From: Avoscillospira sp045652125
Lineage (GTDB): Bacteria; Bacillota; Clostridia; Oscillospirales; Oscillospiraceae
DNA length: 59,942 nt
Assembly (NCBI GenBank): GCA_045652125.1
Contig: JAZRTT010000041.1
Span: forward strand, 1-59,942
Direction: 5' to 3'
Both the position numbers and the translations under genes were made by a program. Below are positions 8,851 through 15,945 of the stretch, piece after piece (positions within the stretch are counted from its first letter, which is position 1; every line of letters begins with the position of its first letter). The notes below the pieces were generated by a model. The model was given only the letters and a program-made list of their open reading frames with translations, made no database searches and was not told the DNA's origin.

Positions 8851-9783
8851 TTATATTTTTTCCGCCACACGAAGTTTGGCACTTCTGGCTCTTGGGTTTT
8901 TCTCCAATTCTTCTTTGCCGGAGACGATGGGCTTTCTGGTCAGCACCTTGACCTTCGGCTGATTTCCGCAGACACACACGGGAAATTCCGGCGGACAGGT
9001 ACAGCCTTTAGAGGCCTGATTCATCGCGTTCTTTACGATTCGGTCTTCCAGAGAATGAAACGTGATCACCGCAAGCCTGCCGCCCGGATTCAGCCGTTCC
9101 ACCGCATCTGCCAGCATCCGTTCCACGCTGCCCAGCTCATCATTGACAGCAATGCGGATCGCCTGAAAACTGCGCTTGGCCGGGTGCTGTTTTTCCCGCA
9201 ATGCCTGTGCCGGCATCGCACTTCGAATCACATCCACTAATTCCAGCGTTGTTTCAATGGGTGTTTCTTCCCGCCGCCGCTCTATGGCTGCAGCGATCAG
9301 CGGTGCATATCGCTCTTCTCCGTAATCAAAAAGGATCCGCCGCAATTCTTCCCGGGGCCAACTGTTTACCACATCATAGGCCGTCAGGCTGTCGGTACGG
9401 TTCATTCTCATATCCAGCGGTGCATCGGCCATATAGGAAAAGCCTCTGCTTCCGTCATCCAGCTGCGGAGAGGATACGCCCAAATCAAAGAGCATTCCAT
9501 CGATTTTTTCCAGACCCAACCAATCCAGAATCGCGGACAGGTTGGCAAAATTATCATGTACCAGACTCACTCGATCCATCCATGGTTTCAGCCGCTGTGC
9601 GGCGGCTTCCAGTGCCACGGTGTCCCGATCCACACCAATGAGACGGCCGGTAGTCAATCGCTGTGCGATCTGGCTGGAATGTCCGGCTCCGCCCAAGGTA
9701 CCGTCCAGATAAATTCCATCGGGTTTGATATTCAGTGCATCGATGCACTCCCACAAAAGAACGGATTGATGTGCAAATTCCAT
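8851..9783 (-). CDS. rsmH: RsmH, 16S rRNA (cytosine-1402-N4)-methyltransferase
   Basis: SAM-dependent methyltransferase that N4-methylates C1402 in the ribosomal P site. The 310 residues show GTLGGAGHS (SAM loop), DLGVSSPQLD, HPAKRSFQAIRI and HSLEDRIVKN, all family signatures. It overlaps mraZ by one base (TGATG), so the two are translationally coupled. RsmI, which methylates the same nucleotide at the ribose 2'-O position, is encoded at 13881-14714 in this window. Confidence 0.97.
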   Translation of the reverse strand: MEFAHQSVLLWECIDALNIKPDGIYLDGTLGGAGHSSQIAQRLTTGRLIGVDRDTVALEAAAQRLKPWMDRVSLVHDNFANLSAILDWLGLEKIDGMLFDLGVSSPQLDDGSRGFSYMADAPLDMRMNRTDSLTAYDVVNSWPREELRRILFDYGEERYAPLIAAAIERRREETPIETTLELVDVIRSAMPAQALREKQHPAKRSFQAIRIAVNDELGSVERMLADAVERLNPGGRLAVITFHSLEDRIVKNAMNQASKGCTCPPEFPVCVCGNQPKVKVLTRKPIVSGKEELEKNPRARSAKLRVAEKI

Positions 9784-10208
9784 CAGAAATCCAGTTCCTC
9801 CATAACGGCAGCCAGGTTCTCCGGTGTCAGCATTTCAGCTTCCAGACGGTCGTAAGCTTCCGTATCCCAAATCTCTGCATGACCTGCCTGACCGATAAAG
9901 GTCACATCCTGCTTCAGTCCGGCGTAATCCCGCAGCGTGGTGGGGATCAGAAAACGGCCCTGCTTGTCCGGCTCACACTTGGCGGCATTGGCAAAAAGGA
10001 AACGCATTTTTCTGGCCTGAGAAATGGGAAGGGCGTTGTATTTGTCCAAAATCGCCTGCCAGCCTGTTTCGGTATAAACGCTGAGGCAGTGATCCAGGCC
10101 CAAAGTAACATAGAAGCTGTCTCCCAATTCCTCCCGCAATTTGGAGGGAACAAACAGACGACCCTTGGGGTCAACTGTATGATTAAATTTTCCTACCAAG
10201 AGTCTCAC
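9783..10208 (-). CDS. mraZ: MraZ, transcriptional regulator of the dcw cluster
   Basis: A 141-residue AbrB-fold protein with two MraZ repeats. Each carries the DxxGR core: DPKGRLFVPSKLR near residue 13 and DKQGRFLIPTTLR near residue 81. MraZ forms a ring that binds direct repeats in its own promoter and represses dcw transcription. Three matching repeats are visible just upstream. It is the first gene of the operon and overlaps rsmH by one base. The start is the ATG at 10208 (MRLLVGKFNH); the purine-rich sequence ahead of it (GGAGCGAGGTGAG) includes the last TGGAG repeat. Confidence 0.96.
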   Translation of the reverse strand: MRLLVGKFNHTVDPKGRLFVPSKLREELGDSFYVTLGLDHCLSVYTETGWQAILDKYNALPISQARKMRFLFANAAKCEPDKQGRFLIPTTLRDYAGLKQDVTFIGQAGHAEIWDTEAYDRLEAEMLTPENLAAVMEELDF

Positions 10209-10212
10209 CTCG

Positions 10213-10247
10213 CTCCATTTTCATCTTTTTTGCTCCATTTTGCTCCA
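10213..10247 (-). promoter_or_regulatory. MraZ operator: TGGAG boxes on a 10-base period
   Basis: On the minus strand TGGAG occurs at 10247-10243, 10237-10233 and 10217-10213. The first two are 10 bases apart. The slot between the second and third (10227-10223) holds AAGAT on the same 10-base phase, so it looks like a four-box array with one decayed box. Spacers are CAAAA, CAAAA and GAAAA. E. coli MraZ is known to bind TGGGN repeats with 5-base spacers, which this matches closely. The array sits at about +3 to +37 of the predicted transcript. Confidence 0.8.
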
Positions 10248-10256
10248 CTTAGCTAT

Positions 10257-10285
10257 ACTATACAGGATATCAAGAAGAAATGCAA
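10257..10285 (-). promoter_or_regulatory. Sigma-A promoter of the dcw operon
   Basis: On the minus strand TTGCAT (10285-10280), a 17-base spacer, then TATAGT (10262-10257). The predicted start of transcription lies at the edge of the MraZ boxes, consistent with autorepression. Confidence 0.75.
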
Positions 10286-10387
10286 TCCCCAAAAGAAGAT
10301 TTTTTTGCCGAAAAATCCACTTTTTTTCCGTTAAAATGTCGAAAAGTCTATATTAAAACATTTGTTCCAGAATAAGTCTTGAAAAAG

Positions 10388-10423
10388 GATATCCTGCACC
10401 TACGTATTTCGGTGCAGGATATC
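10388..10423 (-). terminator. clpC terminator overlapping the stop codon
   Basis: A perfect 13-base stem (GATATCCTGCACC with its complement) and a 10-base loop, followed on the minus strand by CTTTTTC. The clpC stop TAG (10402-10400) lies at the junction of loop and 3' arm, so the 5' arm is coding sequence. Confidence 0.85.
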
Positions 10424-12775
10424 GCTTGCGCCTTCTTCCATCAGATACAAACCGTTTTCTCCGATCCGAATTTGCAGATACAGCCGATTGGTTGCTGTAA
10501 GAAGCCTCTGCGCCAACGGTGCCTCAATCTCGTTCCGGATCTGCCGCCGCAGCTCTCTTGCCCCTCCTTTGCCTCCGGCACACCGAGCAGCCAACCACCG
10601 GGCTGTTGTCTCGTCCGTATGAAGACAGGCACCCGCCTTCTCCGCCCGCCGAACTGTCCGTGCCAGCTCCCGTTGGGCAATGGCCGTCATAGTCTCAGAA
10701 GAAAGGGAGCAAAACCGCACAACTCCATCCAGTCTGCCGAGAAACTCCGGGCTAAACCGCTCTGACAGAGCCTTTCCTGTGGGGTCCGACCTTTCCGCCC
10801 CCTCCCCAAAGCCCATCTGTCCCAGTCCGGTACACCCGCTGCCCAGATTGGAGGTCATCACAATAATGGTATTGCGAAAGTCTACATGGCGGCCCATGGC
10901 ATCCGTCAGAACTCCATCTTCCAGCACTTGCAGGAGAATGGCAGTCACGTCCCGATGGGCTTTCTCCAGTTCATCCAGCAGTACCACACAGTAAGGCCGG
11001 CGGCGGACTTTTTCCGTCAGCTCGCCGCCTTCCCCGTGGCCCACATAGCCGGGAGGCGCACCCAACAGGCGAGAAACCGCATGCTGTTCCATATACTCAG
11101 ACATATCCAGCCGCACCATGGCATCCCGGCTGCCAAATACACAGTCTGCAAGAGCCTTGCACATGGCAGTTTTTCCCACACCGGTGGGTCCAAGGAACAG
11201 CAAAGAGGCAATGGGCCGACTGCTGTCCGCCAGTCCCATTCTTCCCCGGCAAACGGCTTTCGTCACAATTTCAGCCGCCTCGGTCTGCCCCATGACCTGT
11301 TTTTCCAGTTCCTCCTGCAGATGCAGCAGCCGTTCTTTGTCCGACCGACTCACGCGGCCAATCGGAATCCCTGTCCGTCGTGCAATCGCCGCAGCCACAT
11401 CTTCCCGTTCCACCGCCAATTTCTGCAGACGCCCTTTTTGCTGCTGCAAAAGCTGCTGAAGTTTGTCCCGAATAGACGCCGCCTGCTCAAACCGATTGTC
11501 CCTTACCGCCTGAGACAACTGTCCGGCCAACTGCTGACGATGTTCCTCCGCAGCCTGTCCGCTTTTATCCCTGTTTCTGGTCTGTGCGGCAGCTTCATCC
11601 AAAATATCCAACGCCTTATCCGGCAAAAAACGATCCGTCAAATACCGGCAGCTCAGTTCCACCGCCGCCGTCAACGCCTCCTGTGTAATGCGGATATGAT
11701 GATGCTGTTCCAATCCCGGCCGCAGACCTTCCAGCATGGCAAGTGCTACCTGTTTGGACGGTTCCCGAATAGTAACAGGACGGAACCTTCGTTCCAAAGC
11801 AGCATCTTTTTCAATGTGCTTGCTGTATTCTTCCAGCGTCGTCGCACCAATGAGCTGGATCTCCCCGCGCCCCAACGCCGGTTTCAGAAGATTTGCCGCA
11901 TCGATGGCACCTTCAGCCGAGCCGGCTCCTACCAGCGTGTGCATCTCGTCTACAAACAAGATCACATTGCCGCTGCGCCGTACTTCCTGTATCAGATCCC
12001 GTACCCGTTCTTCAAATTCGCCCCGGTATTTGGTGCCTGCCAAAACGCTGGCCATATCCACAGACAAAAGCCGCTTATTCTGCAGTTGTTCCGGCACCGT
12101 TCCCGCCGCCATTCTCTGTGCCAAACCCTCTACAATGGCGGTTTTCCCCACCCCCGGTTCTCCAATGAGCGCCGGGTTGTTTTTGTTCTTTCTGCAAAGA
12201 ATGCCCAGAACGGTCTCGATCTCCTCCTCTCTGCCGATCACCGGCTCTGTATGAACGGAGGCCGCAACCATATCTGTACAAAACTGTTCCAACAAACGCA
12301 AGGGATCACTCCTTTCCTCCAGCCGGCTATGATACAAGCCGGCGTGTAAACTCATAACCAGATCCGTAAAAACACAATCGGCACAGGTGCCGTTTTCCTG
12401 CAGCAGCCGAACAGCCAAGGTCTGTTTCTGCCGCAAAAGAGACAGCAGCAAATGCTCCGGACCGGCACGCTCTGCTCCCAAGGCAGCCGCTTCCCGAACC
12501 GCTCCGCGCAGAGTAGCTCTGACCCCTTCAGAAAAACCCTGCAGCAAAGGTGACCCGGGTGCACCCACACCTCGCGCCCGATTCAAAAGCCGCCGAACGC
12601 CTTCCGCTTCCCAGCCATAGGCAGTCAAGACCCACGCAGCTTCCGTACCCGATCCGGTCAGAAGTGCCAGCAGAAGGTGCTCACTGCCCACCTGTGCATG
12701 ACCCAAATTCATCGCTTCCTGTCGTGCCCGGATAATGGTCAGCTCTGCTTCTCTGCTCAGTTCCGGTCTGCCCAT
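10400..12775 (-). CDS. clpC: ClpC-type AAA+ unfoldase of the Clp protease
   Basis: A 791-residue Hsp100 ATPase that unfolds substrates and threads them into ClpP. Domains in order: double Clp-N repeat (about 1-145), AAA1 with Walker A GEPGVGKT (205-212) and Walker B VILFVDE, a UVR-type coiled coil (about 424-447) marking ClpC rather than ClpA, and AAA2 with GPTGVGKT (529-536) and VVLLDE. A tripeptide MGF at 652-654 sits where the ClpP-docking loop of ClpC lies. The gene stands alone: the usual ctsR-mcsA-mcsB partners are absent, and the 160-base upstream region shows no full CtsR operator. An AGGAGGGGG ribosome site precedes the ATG. It is slightly shorter than B. subtilis ClpC (810). Confidence 0.92.
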   Translation of the reverse strand: MGRPELSREAELTIIRARQEAMNLGHAQVGSEHLLLALLTGSGTEAAWVLTAYGWEAEGVRRLLNRARGVGAPGSPLLQGFSEGVRATLRGAVREAAALGAERAGPEHLLLSLLRQKQTLAVRLLQENGTCADCVFTDLVMSLHAGLYHSRLEERSDPLRLLEQFCTDMVAASVHTEPVIGREEEIETVLGILCRKNKNNPALIGEPGVGKTAIVEGLAQRMAAGTVPEQLQNKRLLSVDMASVLAGTKYRGEFEERVRDLIQEVRRSGNVILFVDEMHTLVGAGSAEGAIDAANLLKPALGRGEIQLIGATTLEEYSKHIEKDAALERRFRPVTIREPSKQVALAMLEGLRPGLEQHHHIRITQEALTAAVELSCRYLTDRFLPDKALDILDEAAAQTRNRDKSGQAAEEHRQQLAGQLSQAVRDNRFEQAASIRDKLQQLLQQQKGRLQKLAVEREDVAAAIARRTGIPIGRVSRSDKERLLHLQEELEKQVMGQTEAAEIVTKAVCRGRMGLADSSRPIASLLFLGPTGVGKTAMCKALADCVFGSRDAMVRLDMSEYMEQHAVSRLLGAPPGYVGHGEGGELTEKVRRRPYCVVLLDELEKAHRDVTAILLQVLEDGVLTDAMGRHVDFRNTIIVMTSNLGSGCTGLGQMGFGEGAERSDPTGKALSERFSPEFLGRLDGVVRFCSLSSETMTAIAQRELARTVRRAEKAGACLHTDETTARWLAARCAGGKGGARELRRQIRNEIEAPLAQRLLTATNRLYLQIRIGENGLYLMEEGASDILHRNT

Positions 12776-12875
12776 TCTGCCGTCCCCCTCCTTCTGTCAT
12801 GGTGATTTTTTCCTCTTTGACAGGAATTTATACTGCCGGTCTTTTCGACAAAATTCGAAAATCTTTATTTTCCAT

Positions 12876-12903
12876 TTGCTTTTTCCCAAAAACATGATAG
12901 AAT
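12876..12903 (+). promoter_or_regulatory. Promoter of the ferredoxin gene
   Basis: TTGCTT (12876-12881), 16-base spacer, TAGAAT (12898-12903), followed by the TGGAGGTG ribosome site and the ferredoxin start 33 bases downstream. Confidence 0.55.
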
Positions 12904-12936
12904 GATATCGCAAATCATTATGGAGGTGTTTCCGAC

Positions 12937-13107
12937 ATGGCATATGTGATCACTGATGCTTGTGTATCCTGCGGTGCTTGCGCTGAAGCTTGCCCCCTGG
13001 GTGCAATTTCCGAAGGCGACGGCAAGTACATCATCGACGCAGATACCTGCGTGGATTGCGGCACCTGCGCCGGCGAATGCCCCAACGAAGCGATCGTCGA
13101 GGGCTAA
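12937..13107 (+). CDS. Small 2x[4Fe-4S] ferredoxin
   Basis: A 56-residue clostridial-type electron carrier. Two cluster motifs are complete: CVSCGACAEACP (residues 9-20) and CVDCGTCAGECP (38-49), eight cysteines in the CxxCxxCxxxCP pattern. It shuttles low-potential electrons between cytoplasmic oxidoreductases and hydrogenase in anaerobes, which supports an anaerobic host. The ATG follows TGGAGGTG with good spacing. It has its own promoter and is followed at once by a strong hairpin, so it may be made mainly as a monocistronic message. Confidence 0.96.
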   Translation: MAYVITDACVSCGACAEACPLGAISEGDGKYIIDADTCVDCGTCAGECPNEAIVEG

Positions 13108-13117
13108 TTTGTACACA

Positions 13118-13153
13118 GCAAAAAGCCTGTGCAATTCTGCACAGGCTTTTTGC
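13118..13153 (+). terminator. Ferredoxin terminator
   Basis: AAAAAGCCTGTGCA, a 4-base loop, and TGCACAGGCTTTTT form a 14-base or longer perfect stem ending in T residues. It works on either strand by sequence. The next gene (trmN6) starts only 13 bases later. Confidence 0.88.
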
Positions 13154-13165
13154 ATAGGATTTGAC

Positions 13166-13876
13166 ATGATGAAACAAGAAACACTTTGGAACGGCATCCG
13201 CTTCCTGACTCCGGAAGGCAGCTTCCCTCTCGGAACAGACAGCGTGGCCTGCGCCGGGTTTGCCCGGTTCCCTCAAAAAAGCCGCATCGCCGACCTGGGC
13301 TGCGGCAGCGGTGCCATTTCCCTGATGCTTCTGGCATCGGATCCCACTTTGCAGGTCACGGGCATAGAACTGGATGAGCGTGCCGCCCTCCTGGCAATGG
13401 AAAATGCCCGGTATAATCAAGTGAATTTCACCCCTATTCAGGGAGATCTGCGGCAGATCCGCACCCTGCTGCCGGCCGGTTCTATGGATGGCTGCATCTC
13501 CAATCCGCCCTACTTTCCCGTTGGCAGCGGCAAGCAGGCCGCAGGTGCGTTGGGTCGGGCACGAAGTGAAGAAACCTGCTCTCTGGAGGAATTGGCGGAT
13601 GCAGCGGCATGGCTGCTTCCCACAGGCGGCAGATTTGTTTTGGTTCATCGACCCGAGCGGTTGGCGGATCTGATCTGGGTCCTTCGCAGCCGTCATCTGG
13701 AGCCAAAGCACATCCAATTTCTTCGGCACAAACCGGACAGTACGGTTAGCCTCATTTTACTGGAAGCCCGTAAGGGCGGCAAACCGGGGCTGTCCTACGA
13801 ACCGGATCTTATTTTATTCGATGCAGACGGCCGCGAAACGGCGGCATACAAAACCCTTTATCACAGGGAGGACTGA
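13166..13876 (+). CDS. TrmN6/YfiC-like tRNA1(Val) (adenine-37-N6)-methyltransferase
   Basis: A 236-residue class I SAM-dependent methyltransferase. It shows the SAM loop ADLGCGSGAISL (about residues 42-53), the acidic strand GIELDE, and the N6-adenine catalytic motif NPPYF (about 112-116). The N-terminal block ETLWNGIRFLTPEGSFPLGTDS matches the yfiC/TrmN6 family. The start is ATGATG at 13166 with AGGA six bases upstream. In Firmicutes this gene is usually next to rsmI, as here, where its TGA lies 4 bases before the rsmI start. The exact tRNA substrate is inferred from family only. Confidence 0.85.
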   Translation: MMKQETLWNGIRFLTPEGSFPLGTDSVACAGFARFPQKSRIADLGCGSGAISLMLLASDPTLQVTGIELDERAALLAMENARYNQVNFTPIQGDLRQIRTLLPAGSMDGCISNPPYFPVGSGKQAAGALGRARSEETCSLEELADAAAWLLPTGGRFVLVHRPERLADLIWVLRSRHLEPKHIQFLRHKPDSTVSLILLEARKGGKPGLSYEPDLILFDADGRETAAYKTLYHRED

Positions 13877-13880
13877 TTCT

Positions 13881-14714
13881 ATGGCCGGTATGTTGTATCT
13901 GGTCCCTACTCCCATCGGCAATCTGGGAGATATTTCTCAGCGGTGCCGGGAAACATTGGAGCAAGCGGATTTTATTGCCGCCGAAGATACCCGGGTGTCT
14001 CTGAAGCTCCTGAACCATTTGAATATTAAAAAGCAGTTGGTAAGTTATTATGAACACAACCGAGCAGAAAGCGGCCGGCGGATTTTGGAGCGAATTCTTT
14101 CCGGAGAAACCTGTGCATTGGTCTCCGATGCCGGCTCTCCTGCCATCTCCGATCCCGGAGAGGATCTGGTGGCTCTGTGTGCTGCCGCCGGTGTGGTGGT
14201 TTCCGCCATTCCCGGCCCCTGTGCAGTCATCACCGCTCTGAGCATATCCGGTCTGCCCACAGGCCGCTTCACCTTTGAGGGATTTCTCTCCACCAATAAA
14301 AAAAGCCGGCAGGACCATCTGCAGGCACTATCCGCCGAACAGCGAACCATGGTTTTCTATGAAGCTCCTCACAAGCTTCTGAATACCCTGCAGGATCTGC
14401 AGGCAGCCTTCGGCCCTCAGCGGCGGATCAGCCTGTGCCGGGAACTGACCAAACTCCATGAGGAGGTCATCCGCACCACGCTGGAAGGAGCGTTGGCCTA
14501 TTATCGGGAGCTTTCTCCCCGCGGAGAATACGTTTTGGTGCTGGAGGGTTCTGTCCCTCCCCCTGTCACGGAAATGACGCTGGAAGACGCCCTTGCCCGA
14601 GTGGATGAAAAAATAGCAGGGGGCCTCAGCCGCAAAGATGCAGTCAAAGAAACAGCCAGGGAAACCGGCTTCCCCAAAAACACCTTATACGACGCATCGG
14701 TAAAAGGAGAATAA
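13881..14714 (+). CDS. rsmI: RsmI, 16S rRNA (cytidine-1402-2'-O)-methyltransferase
   Basis: Methylates the ribose of C1402, the nucleotide also modified by RsmH, to tune decoding fidelity. The 277 residues begin MAGMLYLVPTPIGNLGDIS, the tetrapyrrole-methylase-fold signature, followed by AAEDTR, GLPTGRFTFEGFL and the RELTKLHEE block. The ATG at 13881 has AGGGAGGACT, which overlaps the end of trmN6. Forms an operon with trmN6 and probably with spmAB 51 bases downstream. Confidence 0.96.
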   Translation: MAGMLYLVPTPIGNLGDISQRCRETLEQADFIAAEDTRVSLKLLNHLNIKKQLVSYYEHNRAESGRRILERILSGETCALVSDAGSPAISDPGEDLVALCAAAGVVVSAIPGPCAVITALSISGLPTGRFTFEGFLSTNKKSRQDHLQALSAEQRTMVFYEAPHKLLNTLQDLQAAFGPQRRISLCRELTKLHEEVIRTTLEGALAYYRELSPRGEYVLVLEGSVPPPVTEMTLEDALARVDEKIAGGLSRKDAVKETARETGFPKNTLYDASVKGE

Positions 14715-14765
14715 AACCAAAAAAGACCAGGCTGTTCCTTTTCCTGTTCGGGATAATCCGCACGG

Positions 14766-15374
14766 ATGCTTCATAAGATGAAGCAAATACAGGACAAGGG
14801 GGTAGTCTTATTGGCATGGGTCTGGACCGTTTTTCTGGGGCTTTCCGTCATATGCGCTTTGATCGGAGGAAAAACCTCTTTTTTGGCCCCTGCTCTGCTG
14901 GAAGGTGCAGCGGCAGGTGTGTCCCTTGCCGTTTCTCTGGCAGGTCCCATGTGCCTGTGGAGTGGATTAAGCCATGTTTTGGAGCAGATCGGCTGGATAG
15001 ACACTTTGGCAAAGGCAATGGCTCCGCTTCTGCGGAGGCTGTTTCCCACCGCTTGGGCCGACCGGGAGTCCCGTCAGGCACTCTGCGGCAATCTGTCCGC
15101 CAATCTTCTGGGATTAGGCAATGCCGCCACACCGCTGGGCATCCGTGCCGCCCGACGAATGGCCAAAGGCGATGAGGCCAGCGATGAGCTGTGCCGTCTG
15201 GTCGTCATGAACACTGCCTCCATACAGTTGATTCCAGCCACGGTAGCCGCCGTCCGCAGCTCTCTGGGTGCTGCAGCGCCCTTTGACATTCTCCCTGCCG
15301 TATGGCTCAGTTCCCTGTTTTCCGTTTCTGTCGGTCTTGCGGCTGCACAGCTGTTTTCCAAATGGGGGGATTGA
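14766..15374 (+). CDS. spmA: SpmA, spore maturation protein A
   Basis: A 202-residue membrane protein of the nucleoside-recognition (Gate) domain family. SpmA and SpmB are needed for spore core dehydration in Bacillus and Clostridium. Visible: three to four hydrophobic segments, LSANLLGLGNAATPLGI (about residues 113-129) and NTASIQLIPATVAA, both SpmA hallmarks. The start is uncertain: ATG at 14766 or the in-frame ATG at 14778, neither with a strong ribosome site. It overlaps spmB by 13 bases. Its presence is the best evidence here that the organism sporulates. Confidence 0.9.
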   Translation: MLHKMKQIQDKGVVLLAWVWTVFLGLSVICALIGGKTSFLAPALLEGAAAGVSLAVSLAGPMCLWSGLSHVLEQIGWIDTLAKAMAPLLRRLFPTAWADRESRQALCGNLSANLLGLGNAATPLGIRAARRMAKGDEASDELCRLVVMNTASIQLIPATVAAVRSSLGAAAPFDILPAVWLSSLFSVSVGLAAAQLFSKWGD

Positions 15375-15883
15375 TCTGGGATCTGGTGGTGCCGGGGCTG
15401 CTTCTGGCTGTTTCCTGTGCCGCCCTTGCCGGAAAACGAGATGTCTATTCCCTTCTGGTGACCGGAGCCGGGACCGGGCTTTCCGTTGTTGTGCAGATCT
15501 TGCCTGCCCTTATCGTACTTTTATCCTGTGTCCATATGCTTCGTGCCAGCGGAGCCATGGCACTGCTGACCAGGTTTTTTACCCCTGTCTGCCGGGTTTT
15601 GGGGATTCCTCCGGAAACCGCCCCCCTGATTCTCATCCGACCGATCTCCGGCAGTGCCGCACTGGCGGTCGGCAGCGAACTGATCTCCGTCTACGGGCCG
15701 GACTCTGACATCGGTCGGACGACAGCGATCATGCTGGGCAGCACCGAAACCACCTTCTACACCATCAGTGTCTATTACGGCGCAGCAGGCATCAAGCGCA
15801 CACGCCACACCATCCCCGCTGCCCTGATTGCCGATCTGGCCGGTTTTTTCGCCGCCGCCCAAATCACAAAACTGTTATTTTAG
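15362..15883 (+). CDS. spmB: SpmB, spore maturation protein B
   Basis: A 173-residue membrane protein, partner of SpmA in lowering spore core water. Hallmarks: IRPISGSAALAVGSELI and GSTETTFYTISVYYGAAGIKRTRHT. The ATG at 15362 (MGGLIWDLVVPG) lies inside spmA; no clear ribosome site precedes it, so translation is probably coupled to SpmA termination at 15374. A start at 15302 would overlap spmA much further and adds residues not seen in the family. Confidence 0.9.
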   Translation: MGGLIWDLVVPGLLLAVSCAALAGKRDVYSLLVTGAGTGLSVVVQILPALIVLLSCVHMLRASGAMALLTRFFTPVCRVLGIPPETAPLILIRPISGSAALAVGSELISVYGPDSDIGRTTAIMLGSTETTFYTISVYYGAAGIKRTRHTIPAALIADLAGFFAAAQITKLLF

Positions 15884-15885
15884 GC

Positions 15886-15914
15886 TGTACAATCTTTCAA
15901 TATTTTGCTATAAT
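15886..15914 (+). promoter_or_regulatory. Promoter of argS
   Basis: TGTACA (15886-15891), 17-base spacer, TATAAT (15909-15914); the -35 matches 4 of 6. A GAAGGAT ribosome site and the argS start follow at 15946. Confidence 0.6.
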
Positions 15915-15945
15915 ACAGTGAAAAATTTTACGAAGGATGTTTCTT

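Noticed and set aside
12776..12850. CtsR-like operator ahead of clpC
   Set aside because: Only one imperfect half (GTCAAAGAGG) is visible; the second direct repeat does not match.
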